Assembly: GCA_002314775.1 (NCBI GenBank)
Contig: DCHE01000088.1
Coordinates: 30,307-94,306 of the forward strand
Source of the DNA: Lachnospiraceae bacterium UBA1760
GTDB lineage: Bacteria > Bacillota > Clostridia > Lachnospirales > Lachnospiraceae
DNA: 64,000 nt
Direction of reading: 5' to 3'
Program-made: the position numbers and the translations under genes
Notes under the pieces: model-generated
Told to the model about the DNA's origin: nothing
What the model saw: only the letters and a program-made list of their open reading frames with translations
Databases searched by the model: none
Part shown: positions 26,795 to 35,494 of the stretch, piece by piece
Numbering within the stretch: position 1 is the first letter of the stretch
Layout: each line of letters opens with the position of its first letter

Positions 26795-27988
26795 ATGAAA
26801 ATATATGCTGATAATGCGGCAACAACAAAAATGAGTGAGAATGCAATTAATGCAATGCTTCCATATATGAGAGAGGTGTTTGGTAATCCATCGAGTCTCT
26901 ATGAGATAGGTCAAAAAGCTAAGGAGGCACTCGAGGATTCAAGAAGAAGAGCAGCTGCAGTTTTAAACTGCGATGCTAAGGAGATATATTTTACTTCTGG
27001 TGGAAGCGAGGCTGATAATCAGGCGATTATTTCTGCAGCTCGAATTGGTGAGAAGAAGGGAAAGAAGCATATTATTTCGACAACCTTTGAGCATCATGCA
27101 GTGCTTCATACCTTGAAGAAGCTTGAAAAGGAAGGCTTCGAAATTGAATTACTAGATGTTCATAGCAGTGGTGTAGTAACTGCAGAACAGGTGGGAAAGG
27201 CGATTAGAGAGGATACAGCACTTGTTACTATTATGTATGCAAACAATGAAATTGGAACTGTCCAGCCTATTCGCGAAATTGGCGAAGTGTGTCGTGAGAA
27301 AAATGTGTTATTCCACACGGATGCTGTTCAGGCTATTGGACACGTACCTGTTGATGTAAAAAATGACAATATAGATATGTTAAGTCTTTCTGCACACAAG
27401 TTTCATGGACCAAGAGGCGTTGGTATTCTTTATGCAAAGAAGGGAATTATTCTTACTAACATTATTGAAGGTGGTGCCCAGGAAAGAGGTAAGAGAGCAG
27501 GTACTGAAAACTTAGCAGGTATTGAAGGAATGGTAACTGCATTAGAGGATGCAACAAAAGATATTCAAGGATATGCGAATAAACTGATACCACTTAGAGA
27601 TAAGCTTATAGCAGGCCTTGAAGAGATTCCGTACTCAGAGTTAAATGGTGACAGAGCAAAAAGAGTTCCAGGAACTGTTAATTTCTGCTTTGAGGGAATT
27701 GAGGGTGAATCACTTTTATTACTGCTTGATGATAAGGGAATATCTGCATCGTCTGGTTCAGCATGTACTTCAGGTTCCTTAGATCCAAGTCATGTGCTTC
27801 TTGCAATCGGCCGACCTCATGAGGTAGCACATGGTTCGCTCAGATTATCAATCTCAGAGGATATCACAGAAGAGGAGATTGAATATCTGATTAAGTCAGT
27901 AAAGGAAGTTGTTGATTACTTAAGAAATATGTCACCATTCTGGAGAGATTTGGTAAATGGAAAAAGACCACACGTATTTAAAGCTTAA
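26795..27988 (+). CDS. nifS: cysteine desulfurase (NifS/IscS family)
   Basis: PLP enzyme that takes sulfur from cysteine as a persulfide for Fe-S cluster assembly. It has 397 aa. The N-terminus Y-A-D-N-A-A-T-T is typical, the PLP Lys is in S-A-H-K-F-H-G-P-R-G near 204, and the persulfide Cys is in S-S-G-S-A-C-T-S-G near 325. IscU follows 61 bases later, and an Fe-S-rich nitrogenase-like system lies 3 kb downstream, so it probably supplies sulfur for NifB and NifHDK clusters as well as housekeeping clusters. A candidate Rrf2 operator sits at its promoter. Confidence 0.94.
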   Translation: MKIYADNAATTKMSENAINAMLPYMREVFGNPSSLYEIGQKAKEALEDSRRRAAAVLNCDAKEIYFTSGGSEADNQAIISAARIGEKKGKKHIISTTFEHHAVLHTLKKLEKEGFEIELLDVHSSGVVTAEQVGKAIREDTALVTIMYANNEIGTVQPIREIGEVCREKNVLFHTDAVQAIGHVPVDVKNDNIDMLSLSAHKFHGPRGVGILYAKKGIILTNIIEGGAQERGKRAGTENLAGIEGMVTALEDATKDIQGYANKLIPLRDKLIAGLEEIPYSELNGDRAKRVPGTVNFCFEGIEGESLLLLLDDKGISASSGSACTSGSLDPSHVLLAIGRPHEVAHGSLRLSISEDITEEEIEYLIKSVKEVVDYLRNMSPFWRDLVNGKRPHVFKA

Positions 27989-28049
27989 TGTTTGGTTTTG
28001 ATAATAAGAATACTGGAAAATTGCGATGAAAGAATAAAGGAGAATAATT

Positions 28050-28487
28050 ATGGCATTATACAGTGAAAAGGTTATGGATCATTTTAGAAATCCAAGAAAT
28101 GTTGGTGTAATAGAGGATGCAGATGGTATTGGAGAGGTAGGTAATCCAGTTTGCGGAGATATCATGAAAATCTATTTGAAGATAAATGATGAAAAGATTA
28201 TTGAGGATGTAAAATTTGAAACCTTTGGTTGTGGAAGCGCCATTGCCTCAAGCTCTATGGCTACAGAATTAATAAAAGGACAAGCAGTGGCAGATGCACT
28301 AAAGCTTACGAATAAAGCTGTAACAGAAGCTTTAGATGGACTTCCAACCCATAAGATTCATTGCTCAGTTCTTGCTGAGGAGGCTATAAAAAAGGCAGTG
28401 AAGGATTACTATGATAAGAACGGAATCGAATACGATCCAAGTATTTTCCCAGCTGACCATGACTGTGAGCATTGCTGTGGAAATTAG
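28050..28487 (+). CDS. iscU: Fe-S cluster scaffold (IscU/NifU N-terminal type)
   Basis: A 145-aa scaffold that receives sulfur from NifS and builds [2Fe-2S]/[4Fe-4S] clusters. The ligand residues are all present: C35 and D37 in N-P-V-C-G-D, C61 in F-G-C-G-S-A, and C105 in H-C-S-V-L-A. The tail adds an extra Cys-rich end (D-C-E-H-C-C-G-N). It lacks the central and C-terminal domains of true NifU, so it is the IscU-like type common in anaerobes. Confidence 0.93.
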   Translation: MALYSEKVMDHFRNPRNVGVIEDADGIGEVGNPVCGDIMKIYLKINDEKIIEDVKFETFGCGSAIASSSMATELIKGQAVADALKLTNKAVTEALDGLPTHKIHCSVLAEEAIKKAVKDYYDKNGIEYDPSIFPADHDCEHCCGN

Positions 28488-28514
28488 TAAATTAGTAAAG
28501 GTGTGTGAAAATTA

Positions 28515-29420
28515 ATGACCATTTTGCAATTAAAATATGTTATTGCGGTTGCAACATCATCTTCTATGAGAGAGGCTGCAAACCGTTTGTTTATAACTCA
28601 GCCGGCATTATCGCTTACCATAACTGATTTAGAGGAAGAACTTGGGATTGTCCTTTTTGAAAGAACAAACCGAGGTATTACCCTTACCAGAGAAGGGGAA
28701 GAATTTCTGATGTATGCAAAGCAGGCAGTTGGCCAGTTTTCACTAATAGAGGATAAATATGCTGATAACAGAGCTGGAAGAAAACAGTTTTCCATTTCGC
28801 TTCAGCACTATGTTTTTGCGGTTCATGCATTTGTGAATACAATAAAAGAGTTTGATACAGACGAGTTCAATTATTCGATTCATGAGACAAGAACAGATGA
28901 GGTTCTTAATGATGTTAGAAATCTGCAAAGTGAGATAGGAATAATTTCTTATTCGGCATCAAACGAGAAGATAATGAAAAAGCTGTTTAAGGAATATCAG
29001 CTAAAATTCGTTCCTCTTATGACAAAGAATACTTATGTGTATGTCTGGAAGGAACACCCACTTGCAAAGAGTGAGGAATTATCTCTTGAGGATTTAAGGG
29101 ATTACCCATGTGTTGCATTTGACCAGAGCGGTAGTAGTAATTTCTATCTGGCAGAGGAAGCTCTTGGAGACTATGATTTTAAAAAGATAATTAAGTCAAC
29201 GGACCGTGCGACAACAGCCGAGCTTATGACTGCATTAAATGGTTACTCAATAGGTACAGGTATTATGATTGACAGTCTGGCTTTAAAGGGAGGTTTTGTC
29301 ACGATTAAACTTAAGGAGGAGGATCCGCTAACAATAGGATACATTGTTAAGGAAAATCATAAATTAAGCGAAATAGGAGAGGTGTATATAAGAGAAATCA
29401 GTAAATATGAGGAAAACTAG
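28515..29420 (+). CDS. LysR-family regulator, CysB/CmbR-like
   Basis: A 301-aa LysR-type protein: winged helix at residues 1-60 (S-M-R-E-A-A-N-R-L-F-I-T-Q-P-A-L-S) and a substrate-binding-like effector domain from ~90 to the end. It follows iscU by 27 bases and lies before cysK. LysR proteins near cysteine genes usually respond to O-acetylserine or another sulfur-status signal. That role is inferred from context. It seems to be cotranscribed with nifS-iscU and so under the Rrf2-type operator. Confidence 0.85.
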   Translation: MTILQLKYVIAVATSSSMREAANRLFITQPALSLTITDLEEELGIVLFERTNRGITLTREGEEFLMYAKQAVGQFSLIEDKYADNRAGRKQFSISLQHYVFAVHAFVNTIKEFDTDEFNYSIHETRTDEVLNDVRNLQSEIGIISYSASNEKIMKKLFKEYQLKFVPLMTKNTYVYVWKEHPLAKSEELSLEDLRDYPCVAFDQSGSSNFYLAEEALGDYDFKKIIKSTDRATTAELMTALNGYSIGTGIMIDSLALKGGFVTIKLKEEDPLTIGYIVKENHKLSEIGEVYIREISKYEEN

Positions 29421-29470
29421 AGTTTAATAAAACTTATCACTGATGATTAGTTCTGTGAAATTTTCAAAAA

Positions 29471-29487
29471 CATACTAGCGTGGTAGG
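29471..29487. promoter_or_regulatory. candidate Rrf2-type operator 2
   Basis: CATACTAGCGTGGTAGG, in the 200-base gap before cysK copy 2. The likely operon it controls includes yezD and the nif-like genes, as no other operator-like site is seen until 37368. Confidence 0.65.
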
Positions 29488-29566
29488 ATATAAGAAATCA
29501 AGGAAAACAAGATTAAAAGACATATACAACTTGATTTTTTATACTCTTACGGCGAACAAATTATGA

Positions 29567-29598
29567 TGCAGTTGCCGAGAGAGGTAACTGCAATTTTT
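29567..29598 (+). terminator. terminator-like hairpin in the cysK leader
   Basis: TGCAGTTGCC pairs with GGTAACTGCA (one G-U) across a 6-base loop, followed by ATTTTTA. It lies between operator 2 and the AAGGAGG of cysK copy 2, so it may act as an attenuator. I find no T-box or SAM riboswitch core in the leader. Confidence 0.6.
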
Positions 29599-29620
29599 AT
29601 TTATAAGGAGGACATGTAAA

Positions 29621-30556
29621 ATGAGCGAAATTAAACAGAGTGCATTAGAACTTATCGGAGGAACACCATTATTACAGTTAAACGGTTACTCAAAGAAGAG
29701 AGAAATTACAGAAGCAACAGTACTTGCTAAGCTTGAGTACTTAAATCCAGCAGGTTCGGTTAAGGATCGTATCGCCCTTGCGATGATTGAGGATGCAGAG
29801 GCAAAGGGAATCTTAAAGCCAGGTGCAACAATTATCGAGCCAACAAGTGGAAATACAGGTATTGGTCTTGCTGCAGTAGCTACTGCTAAGGGTTATAAAG
29901 CAATTCTTACATTGCCAGAGACAATGAGTGTTGAAAGAAGAAATCTTCTTAAGGCTTACGGCGCTGAGCTAGTTCTTACAGAGGGTGCCAAGGGTATGAA
30001 GGGTGCTATTGCAAAGGCTGAAGAGCTAAATAAGGAAATCGCAGGTTCAGTTATTTTAGGACAGTTTGTTAATCCAGCAAACCCTAAGGTGCATAAAGAA
30101 ACAACAGGTCCTGAGATCTGGAAGCAGACAGATGGAAAGGTAGATATATTTGTTGCTGGTGTAGGTACTGGCGGAACAATTACAGGTGTTGGACAGTACT
30201 TAAAGGAACAGAATCCTGACGTTAAGATTGTTGCTGTTGAGCCAGCTACAAGTGCAGTATTGTCAACAGGAACTCCTGGAGCACATAAGATTCAGGGAAT
30301 TGGAGCAGGCTTCGTGCCAGAGGTGCTTGATACTAAGGTGTATGACGAAATAATCACAATTGAAAATGAGGATGCATTTGCAGAAGGAAAGGCATTTGCA
30401 ACATCAGAGGGAATTCTTGTTGGTATTTCATCAGGAGCTGCATTAAAGGCTGCAGAGATTCTTGCAAAGAGACCAGAAAATAAGGGAAAGGTTATCGTTG
30501 CATTACTTCCTGATTCAGGTGACAGATATTTATCAACACCATTATTTAACTCGTAG
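29621..30556 (+). CDS. cysK: cysteine synthase (O-acetylserine sulfhydrylase)
   Basis: The most standard of three CysK-family proteins here (311 aa). It makes cysteine from O-acetylserine and sulfide. The PLP Lys is in G-S-V-K-D-R-I-A near 46, T-S-G-N-T-G-I-G near 74, the G-T-G-G-T-I-T-G phosphate loop near 183, and the S-S-G-A-A PLP-nitrogen contact near 270. It leads the unit that continues with yezD, nifB, nifX-like, nifH, another cysK-like gene, nifD-like and nifK-like. Confidence 0.94.
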   Translation: MSEIKQSALELIGGTPLLQLNGYSKKREITEATVLAKLEYLNPAGSVKDRIALAMIEDAEAKGILKPGATIIEPTSGNTGIGLAAVATAKGYKAILTLPETMSVERRNLLKAYGAELVLTEGAKGMKGAIAKAEELNKEIAGSVILGQFVNPANPKVHKETTGPEIWKQTDGKVDIFVAGVGTGGTITGVGQYLKEQNPDVKIVAVEPATSAVLSTGTPGAHKIQGIGAGFVPEVLDTKVYDEIITIENEDAFAEGKAFATSEGILVGISSGAALKAAEILAKRPENKGKVIVALLPDSGDRYLSTPLFNS

Positions 30557-30568
30557 GAGGCATGGAAA

Positions 30569-30718
30569 ATGGGAAATGATCATTCAGTAAACCTTGAGAA
30601 TGATTGGAAAGAACTGATTACTGAGTTAGTTAAAGAAGTAAAATATGGAAATATTACACTTATTATTCAAGATGGAAAGGTTATCCAAATTGATAAAACT
30701 GAAAAACTCAGACTGTAA
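30569..30718 (+). CDS. yezD: YezD family small protein (DUF2292)
   Basis: A 49-aa protein with the family pattern W-K-E-L-I-x-E-L then K-Y-G-N-I-T-L-I-I-Q-D-G-K-V-I-Q-I-D-K at residues ~13-43. Its biochemical role is not known to me; relatives sit beside sulfur-assimilation genes in Firmicutes. AGGAGG at 30555 gives eight-base spacing to this ATG; an ATG seven bases upstream is out of frame and leads to a stop at once. It lies between cysK and nifB and is too short for many gene finders. Confidence 0.82.
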   Translation: MGNDHSVNLENDWKELITELVKEVKYGNITLIIQDGKVIQIDKTEKLRL

Positions 30719-30794
30719 ATGATGAAATGATAGGAAAACAGAGGTTTGTAAGAAGCATTGTGTAAAGAGAAAAAGTACAGAAAGAAGGTGTCAC

Positions 30795-31667
30795 ATGAGC
30801 AATACATACAAGGATTTGCAGAACTCACATCCTTGCTTTGGCGGACATAAGAATAATGCGGGACGTATTCATTTACCGGTAAGTCCAGGATGTAATATTG
30901 CATGTAGATTCTGTGACCGAACAATTAATGATGTCGAGGAACGTCCGGGAGTTACTTCTAAGGTGTTAAAACCAGAAGAATGTGAGGATATACTCACAAA
31001 GGCTCTTGATATTTGTCCGGATATAAGAGTGGCTGGAATTGCTGGTCCTGGAGATACACTTGCGACAGACAATGCAATAAACACTTTTAGGATAATTAAA
31101 GAAAAATTTCCGAATCTCATAAAGTGTATGAGCACAAATGGACTTCTGTTAAGTGAAAGAGCTGAGGATGTAATCGATATAGGTATTGATTCCCTGACAG
31201 TAACTGTAAATGCAGTTGATCCTGTCATAGAGGAAAAGCTAAATGCATACATAATATACCATGGTGAAAAAATTGATGGTATTGAAGGTGCAAAAATCCT
31301 GATAAAAAACCAGTTAGAGGGTATCAGAAAGGTTGCCTCAGCAGGGATTACAGTTAAGGTAAACACAGTACTTGTTCCAGAAATTAATGGAGATCATATT
31401 GAGGAAATCGCTAAAACTGTAAAAGAGGCGGGCGCAAGCATTTACAATATTATCCCACTGATTCCGCAGCATGAATTAAAGGATGTAAAGGCTCCTGTAT
31501 GTGCAGATATTGATGCGGCAAGAACAAAGGCATCCAAGTACATTGATGTATTTAGACATTGTCAGCATTGTAGAGCAGATGCAGTTGGTGTTCCTGGAAA
31601 ATCTGAATTTGGAGATCAGATTTATCAGAGACGACTAAATGTGAAGGAGACATTTTCACATGGATAA
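30795..31667 (+). CDS. nifB: NifB-type radical SAM cofactor synthase
   Basis: NifB fuses two [4Fe-4S] clusters with a carbide from SAM and an extra sulfur, giving the 8Fe core (NifB-co) of nitrogenase-type cofactors. This 290-aa protein is the core enzyme without a C-terminal NifX domain. N-terminal H-P-C is at 12-14, the radical SAM cysteines C33, C37, C40 in P-G-C-N-I-A-C-R-F-C, A-G-P-G-D near 89, S-T-N-G-L near 118, and the C-terminal cluster cysteines in H-C-Q-H-C-R-A-D-A-V-G (C256, C259). Its presence implies that the downstream NifDK-like protein carries a NifB-derived cofactor. The stop overlaps the nifX-like start. Confidence 0.93.
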   Translation: MSNTYKDLQNSHPCFGGHKNNAGRIHLPVSPGCNIACRFCDRTINDVEERPGVTSKVLKPEECEDILTKALDICPDIRVAGIAGPGDTLATDNAINTFRIIKEKFPNLIKCMSTNGLLLSERAEDVIDIGIDSLTVTVNAVDPVIEEKLNAYIIYHGEKIDGIEGAKILIKNQLEGIRKVASAGITVKVNTVLVPEINGDHIEEIAKTVKEAGASIYNIIPLIPQHELKDVKAPVCADIDAARTKASKYIDVFRHCQHCRADAVGVPGKSEFGDQIYQRRLNVKETFSHG

Positions 31668-32040
31668 GGAAGAAATAAGAGAAGAAATAAGGGAAGAAAT
31701 AAGGATTGCAGTAGCTTCCAGTGATGGGATTGTTGTTAACAACCATTTTGGAAGAGCAAAAGCCTTCTATATTTATAAGGTGGAAGAAGATAATATTCAG
31801 CTAATTGAAAAAAGAGAACTAGAGCCTGTATGTGAGATGGGAAATCATGATGACAATAGGCTTAGAGAAAACATCGAGAAGCTAAAGGATTGCAATTATC
31901 TGCTTGTAAGCCGAATAGGTGATGGAGCAAGAGCTGCAGCAAAAGGTGAAGGGATTGAGTCATTTGAGCTTCCTGGAATAATAGAAAAATCAATTGAAAA
32001 ATTGATTCAATATATTAAGATACAAAAATTGTTTGAATAG
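31660..32040 (+). CDS. NifX/NafY-like cofactor-binding protein (copy 1)
   Basis: A 126-aa protein with a dinitrogenase iron-molybdenum cofactor-binding fold: I-A-V-A-S-S-D-G-I-V-V-N-N-H-F-G-R-A near residues 15-32 and the late I-E-S-F-E-L-P-G. Such proteins carry or store NifB-co. The ATG overlaps the nifB stop with AAGGAG at normal distance. The first 15 residues are a charged repeat (R-E-E-I three times) coded by a ~12-bp tandem repeat. It probably moves the NifB product to the NifDK-like protein, since no NifEN is present. Confidence 0.85.
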   Translation: MDKEEIREEIREEIRIAVASSDGIVVNNHFGRAKAFYIYKVEEDNIQLIEKRELEPVCEMGNHDDNRLRENIEKLKDCNYLLVSRIGDGARAAAKGEGIESFELPGIIEKSIEKLIQYIKIQKLFE

Positions 32041-32907
<867 letters not shown>

Positions 32908-32920
32908 TTATATAACGCTC

Positions 32921-32952
32921 AGATTGGCTGACTGGAAAACCAGAGGTAATCT
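32921..32952 (+). other. hairpin between nifH and cysK-like copy 3
   Basis: AGATT...CTGG AAAA CCAG...AATCT. No T run follows, so it is more likely an mRNA-stability or processing element than a terminator. Confidence 0.55.
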
Positions 32953-32985
32953 AAATAATAAGAATAAGAAAGAGAGGAAATTATT

Positions 32986-33978
32986 ATGGGAAAAATCAAT
33001 CAGTCAATTGCAGAATTAGTAGGAAGAACACCATTGCTTCAGCTTAATGGTTATCAGAAAAAATTTGAGGCAAACGCAAATATCATAGGAAAATTGGAGT
33101 ATTTTAATCCAAATCAGAGTGTTAAGGACCGTATTGCACTTGCTATGGTAGAGGATGCTGAACAAAAGGGATTATTAAAGCCAGGAGATACAATTGTTGA
33201 AACAACAAGTGGAAATACTGGAATTGGACTTGCAGCAATAGCAGCAGCAAAGGGATATCCTTTCAGAGTTTATATTCAGGATCAGGTTAGTGAGGAACGA
33301 TTTAAGGTTATAAAGGCATTTGGCGGTAAGACAATAAAGCTGACAGAAGAGCCAGCAATAGCGAAAACCTTACAGGAGACTAATGGTGATTTTGTTGCAG
33401 CAATTAAGAGCCTTAAGGATGAAGTAGTTTCAAAGGAGGAAAATACCTTCTTTGTAGATCAGTGCTCGAATCCTGCGAACCCTGGTGTTCATAAGAGAAC
33501 AACAGGACCTGAAATCTGGGAGGATACAGAGGGAAAGGTTGACATCTTAGTAGCATGTGCTGGTACAGGTGGAACAATTTCTGGAACAGGCGCTTTTCTT
33601 AAGGAGAAGAATCCAAACATTAAGGTAGTTGGAGTTCAGCCGGGACCAAATTCTCTTCCAAGTCCTGAGGTACCTGCACCAGAAAAGGAAATAACAGGTG
33701 TTCATCCATTTGAGGGTGTTCCTGACAATTTGGTACCATCAACATTAGACAGACATATTTATGATGAGTACATAGCTGTAGAAGCAGTTGATGCACACCA
33801 GGCAGCAAGGGATGTAGCTAGAACAGATGGTATTTTAGTTGGTGAATCATCAGGAGCAGCATTATTTGCAGCAAGAAAGCTTGCAGAGAGAGAAGAGAAT
33901 AAGGGCAAGAATATAGTGGTAATATTCCCAGATACAGGACTTAGATATCTCTCTACTGGATTATTTGATGAACAGTAA
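32986..33978 (+). CDS. cysteine synthase-like PLP enzyme, divergent (copy 3)
   Basis: A 330-aa CysK-family protein inserted between nifH and the nifD-like gene. The PLP Lys is in Q-S-V-K-D-R near 47 (copy 2 has G-S-V-K-D-R), T-S-G-N-T-G-I-G near 75, and G-T-G-G-T-I-S-G near 190. Residues ~120-150 hold an insertion with no match in copy 2, and the P-G-P-N-S-L-P-S-P segment near 220 is also distinctive. Being inside the nif-like operon, it may fix the thiol or sulfide released by the reductase into an amino acid. That is inference. Confidence 0.87.
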   Translation: MGKINQSIAELVGRTPLLQLNGYQKKFEANANIIGKLEYFNPNQSVKDRIALAMVEDAEQKGLLKPGDTIVETTSGNTGIGLAAIAAAKGYPFRVYIQDQVSEERFKVIKAFGGKTIKLTEEPAIAKTLQETNGDFVAAIKSLKDEVVSKEENTFFVDQCSNPANPGVHKRTTGPEIWEDTEGKVDILVACAGTGGTISGTGAFLKEKNPNIKVVGVQPGPNSLPSPEVPAPEKEITGVHPFEGVPDNLVPSTLDRHIYDEYIAVEAVDAHQAARDVARTDGILVGESSGAALFAARKLAEREENKGKNIVVIFPDTGLRYLSTGLFDEQ

Positions 33979-34026
33979 ATAATAAAAAGAATCATATTTT
34001 ATTAGTTGATTAATTGGAGGATAGAA

Positions 34027-35493
34027 ATGGCAATCAATTTGGAGAATTCCAACCTGGCAACAAGAGAGAATCGTATTGGTTCTATCACAGGTTATGTTGG
34101 AACATTAAAGGATTTGGCAACACAGAGTGAATGTGGAACACTTAAGGGTTGTTCAAGATGTTTTTCACAGTCAAGCACATGTTTATCAATGTGTGGACTT
34201 AGTCAGTTAGCAGGAATTAGAGATGTTGCTATTATTCATCATGGTCCTGCGGGCTGTTCAGTTACAGGTGCTGGCTCTTACTATATGTCAAAGGTTATGT
34301 CAAAGAAGAGAGGCGTTACCAGTAACACAATTTATGTTGGAACCGACATGAATGAGAACGACACTATATTTGGTTCCACAGGAGCCTTAAAGGATATCAT
34401 TCTTGAGGTAAATGAAAGATATTCACCAAAGGCAATATTTGTATCTAGCTCATGTGCAACAGGTATTATTGGCGAGGACATAGACAGCATCGTAGATGAT
34501 GTGAGAGACAAGGTTGGAGTGCCTATTGTAGCAGTTCATTGTGAGGGCTTTAAGTCCAGAATCTGGGCAACCGGATTTGACATTTCTGACCATGCTGTAT
34601 TACAGGAAATTGTGCAGCCACCAAGAGAAGGAGTTAAGACTAATAAAATCAATTTTAAGAACTTCTTTGAAAGTGCAAGACCAGAAATTATCGAGATGTT
34701 CAAGAATTTTGATCTGGATCCAGTATTTTTATACTGTAATTCTACAGTAGAAGAATTGTCACATTTATCAGAGAGCATTGCTACAACCTGTATATGTGGA
34801 ACACTTGGAAATTATCTTGGAAATGCATTAGAGGAAAAGTACGGCGTACCATATGTAAGAAGTATTAATCAGTGTGGTATTAAGGGCTTTGAGACCTGGC
34901 TTCGTGAAATCGGCAAGGTTACAGGAAGAAGCGAGAGCATTGAAAAATACATTGAAGAGCAGCGTGCAATTTATATTCCTCAGATAGAAGAGGTTAAGAA
35001 GGAGCTTAAGGGACTTACAGCTGTTCTTGGTATGGGACCTGGATATACCTTTGAGGTGTCCCGTGTATTAGATGAATTAGGTATTAAGGTTGTATGGGCT
35101 TTAGCATGGCATTATGACAAGAAGTATGAGAATGGTGATGTTCCGCCTTCAATGAAATACTTATTAGATAATGATATTGATTTTGAAGCCAGTGTAGCTG
35201 ACCAGCAAAATTATGAGGTTATGAATATCCTCAATAAATATCAGCCAGATATGTATTTATCACGCCATCCTGGTTCAACTGTATGGGCAATTAAGAATGG
35301 AACACCTGCAATTTACGTAGCTGATGAGTATATGATTTTTGGATACAAGCATACTCTCGAATTTGCAAAAACAATAGTTGATGCAATAAAGAATAGAAGC
35401 TTTGAGGCAAATCTTGCAAAGAGATCGAAGCTTCCATATACAGACTGGTGGTATCAGCAAAATGTAGATGCATTTTTAGAGGAGGCGAAATAA
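34027..35493 (+). CDS. NifD-like catalytic subunit (non-nitrogenase)
   Basis: Alpha subunit of a nitrogenase-like reductase, 488 aa. P-cluster cysteine candidates are C52 (or C56), C77 in H-H-G-P-A-G-C, and C143 in S-S-C-A-T-G-I-I-G-E-D. A cofactor Cys like NifD Cys275 is C257 in I-C-G-T-L-G-N-Y-L. By hand alignment to Azotobacter NifD, Gln191 is W180, His195 is F184 and the cofactor ligand His442 is A432. These changes argue against N2 reduction. I chose the ATG at 34027 (GGAGG at 34016); an ATG at 34006 lacks a ribosome site. With NifB, NifH, NifK-like and cysteine enzymes, it best fits a C-S bond reductase related to methylthio-alkane reductase. Confidence 0.88.
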   Translation: MAINLENSNLATRENRIGSITGYVGTLKDLATQSECGTLKGCSRCFSQSSTCLSMCGLSQLAGIRDVAIIHHGPAGCSVTGAGSYYMSKVMSKKRGVTSNTIYVGTDMNENDTIFGSTGALKDIILEVNERYSPKAIFVSSSCATGIIGEDIDSIVDDVRDKVGVPIVAVHCEGFKSRIWATGFDISDHAVLQEIVQPPREGVKTNKINFKNFFESARPEIIEMFKNFDLDPVFLYCNSTVEELSHLSESIATTCICGTLGNYLGNALEEKYGVPYVRSINQCGIKGFETWLREIGKVTGRSESIEKYIEEQRAIYIPQIEEVKKELKGLTAVLGMGPGYTFEVSRVLDELGIKVVWALAWHYDKKYENGDVPPSMKYLLDNDIDFEASVADQQNYEVMNILNKYQPDMYLSRHPGSTVWAIKNGTPAIYVADEYMIFGYKHTLEFAKTIVDAIKNRSFEANLAKRSKLPYTDWWYQQNVDAFLEEAK

Positions 35494-35494
35494 G

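Noticed and set aside
29421..29620. T-box or SAM riboswitch before cysK
   Set aside because: I could not find the T-box core or the SAM-I conserved core; only hairpins are visible.
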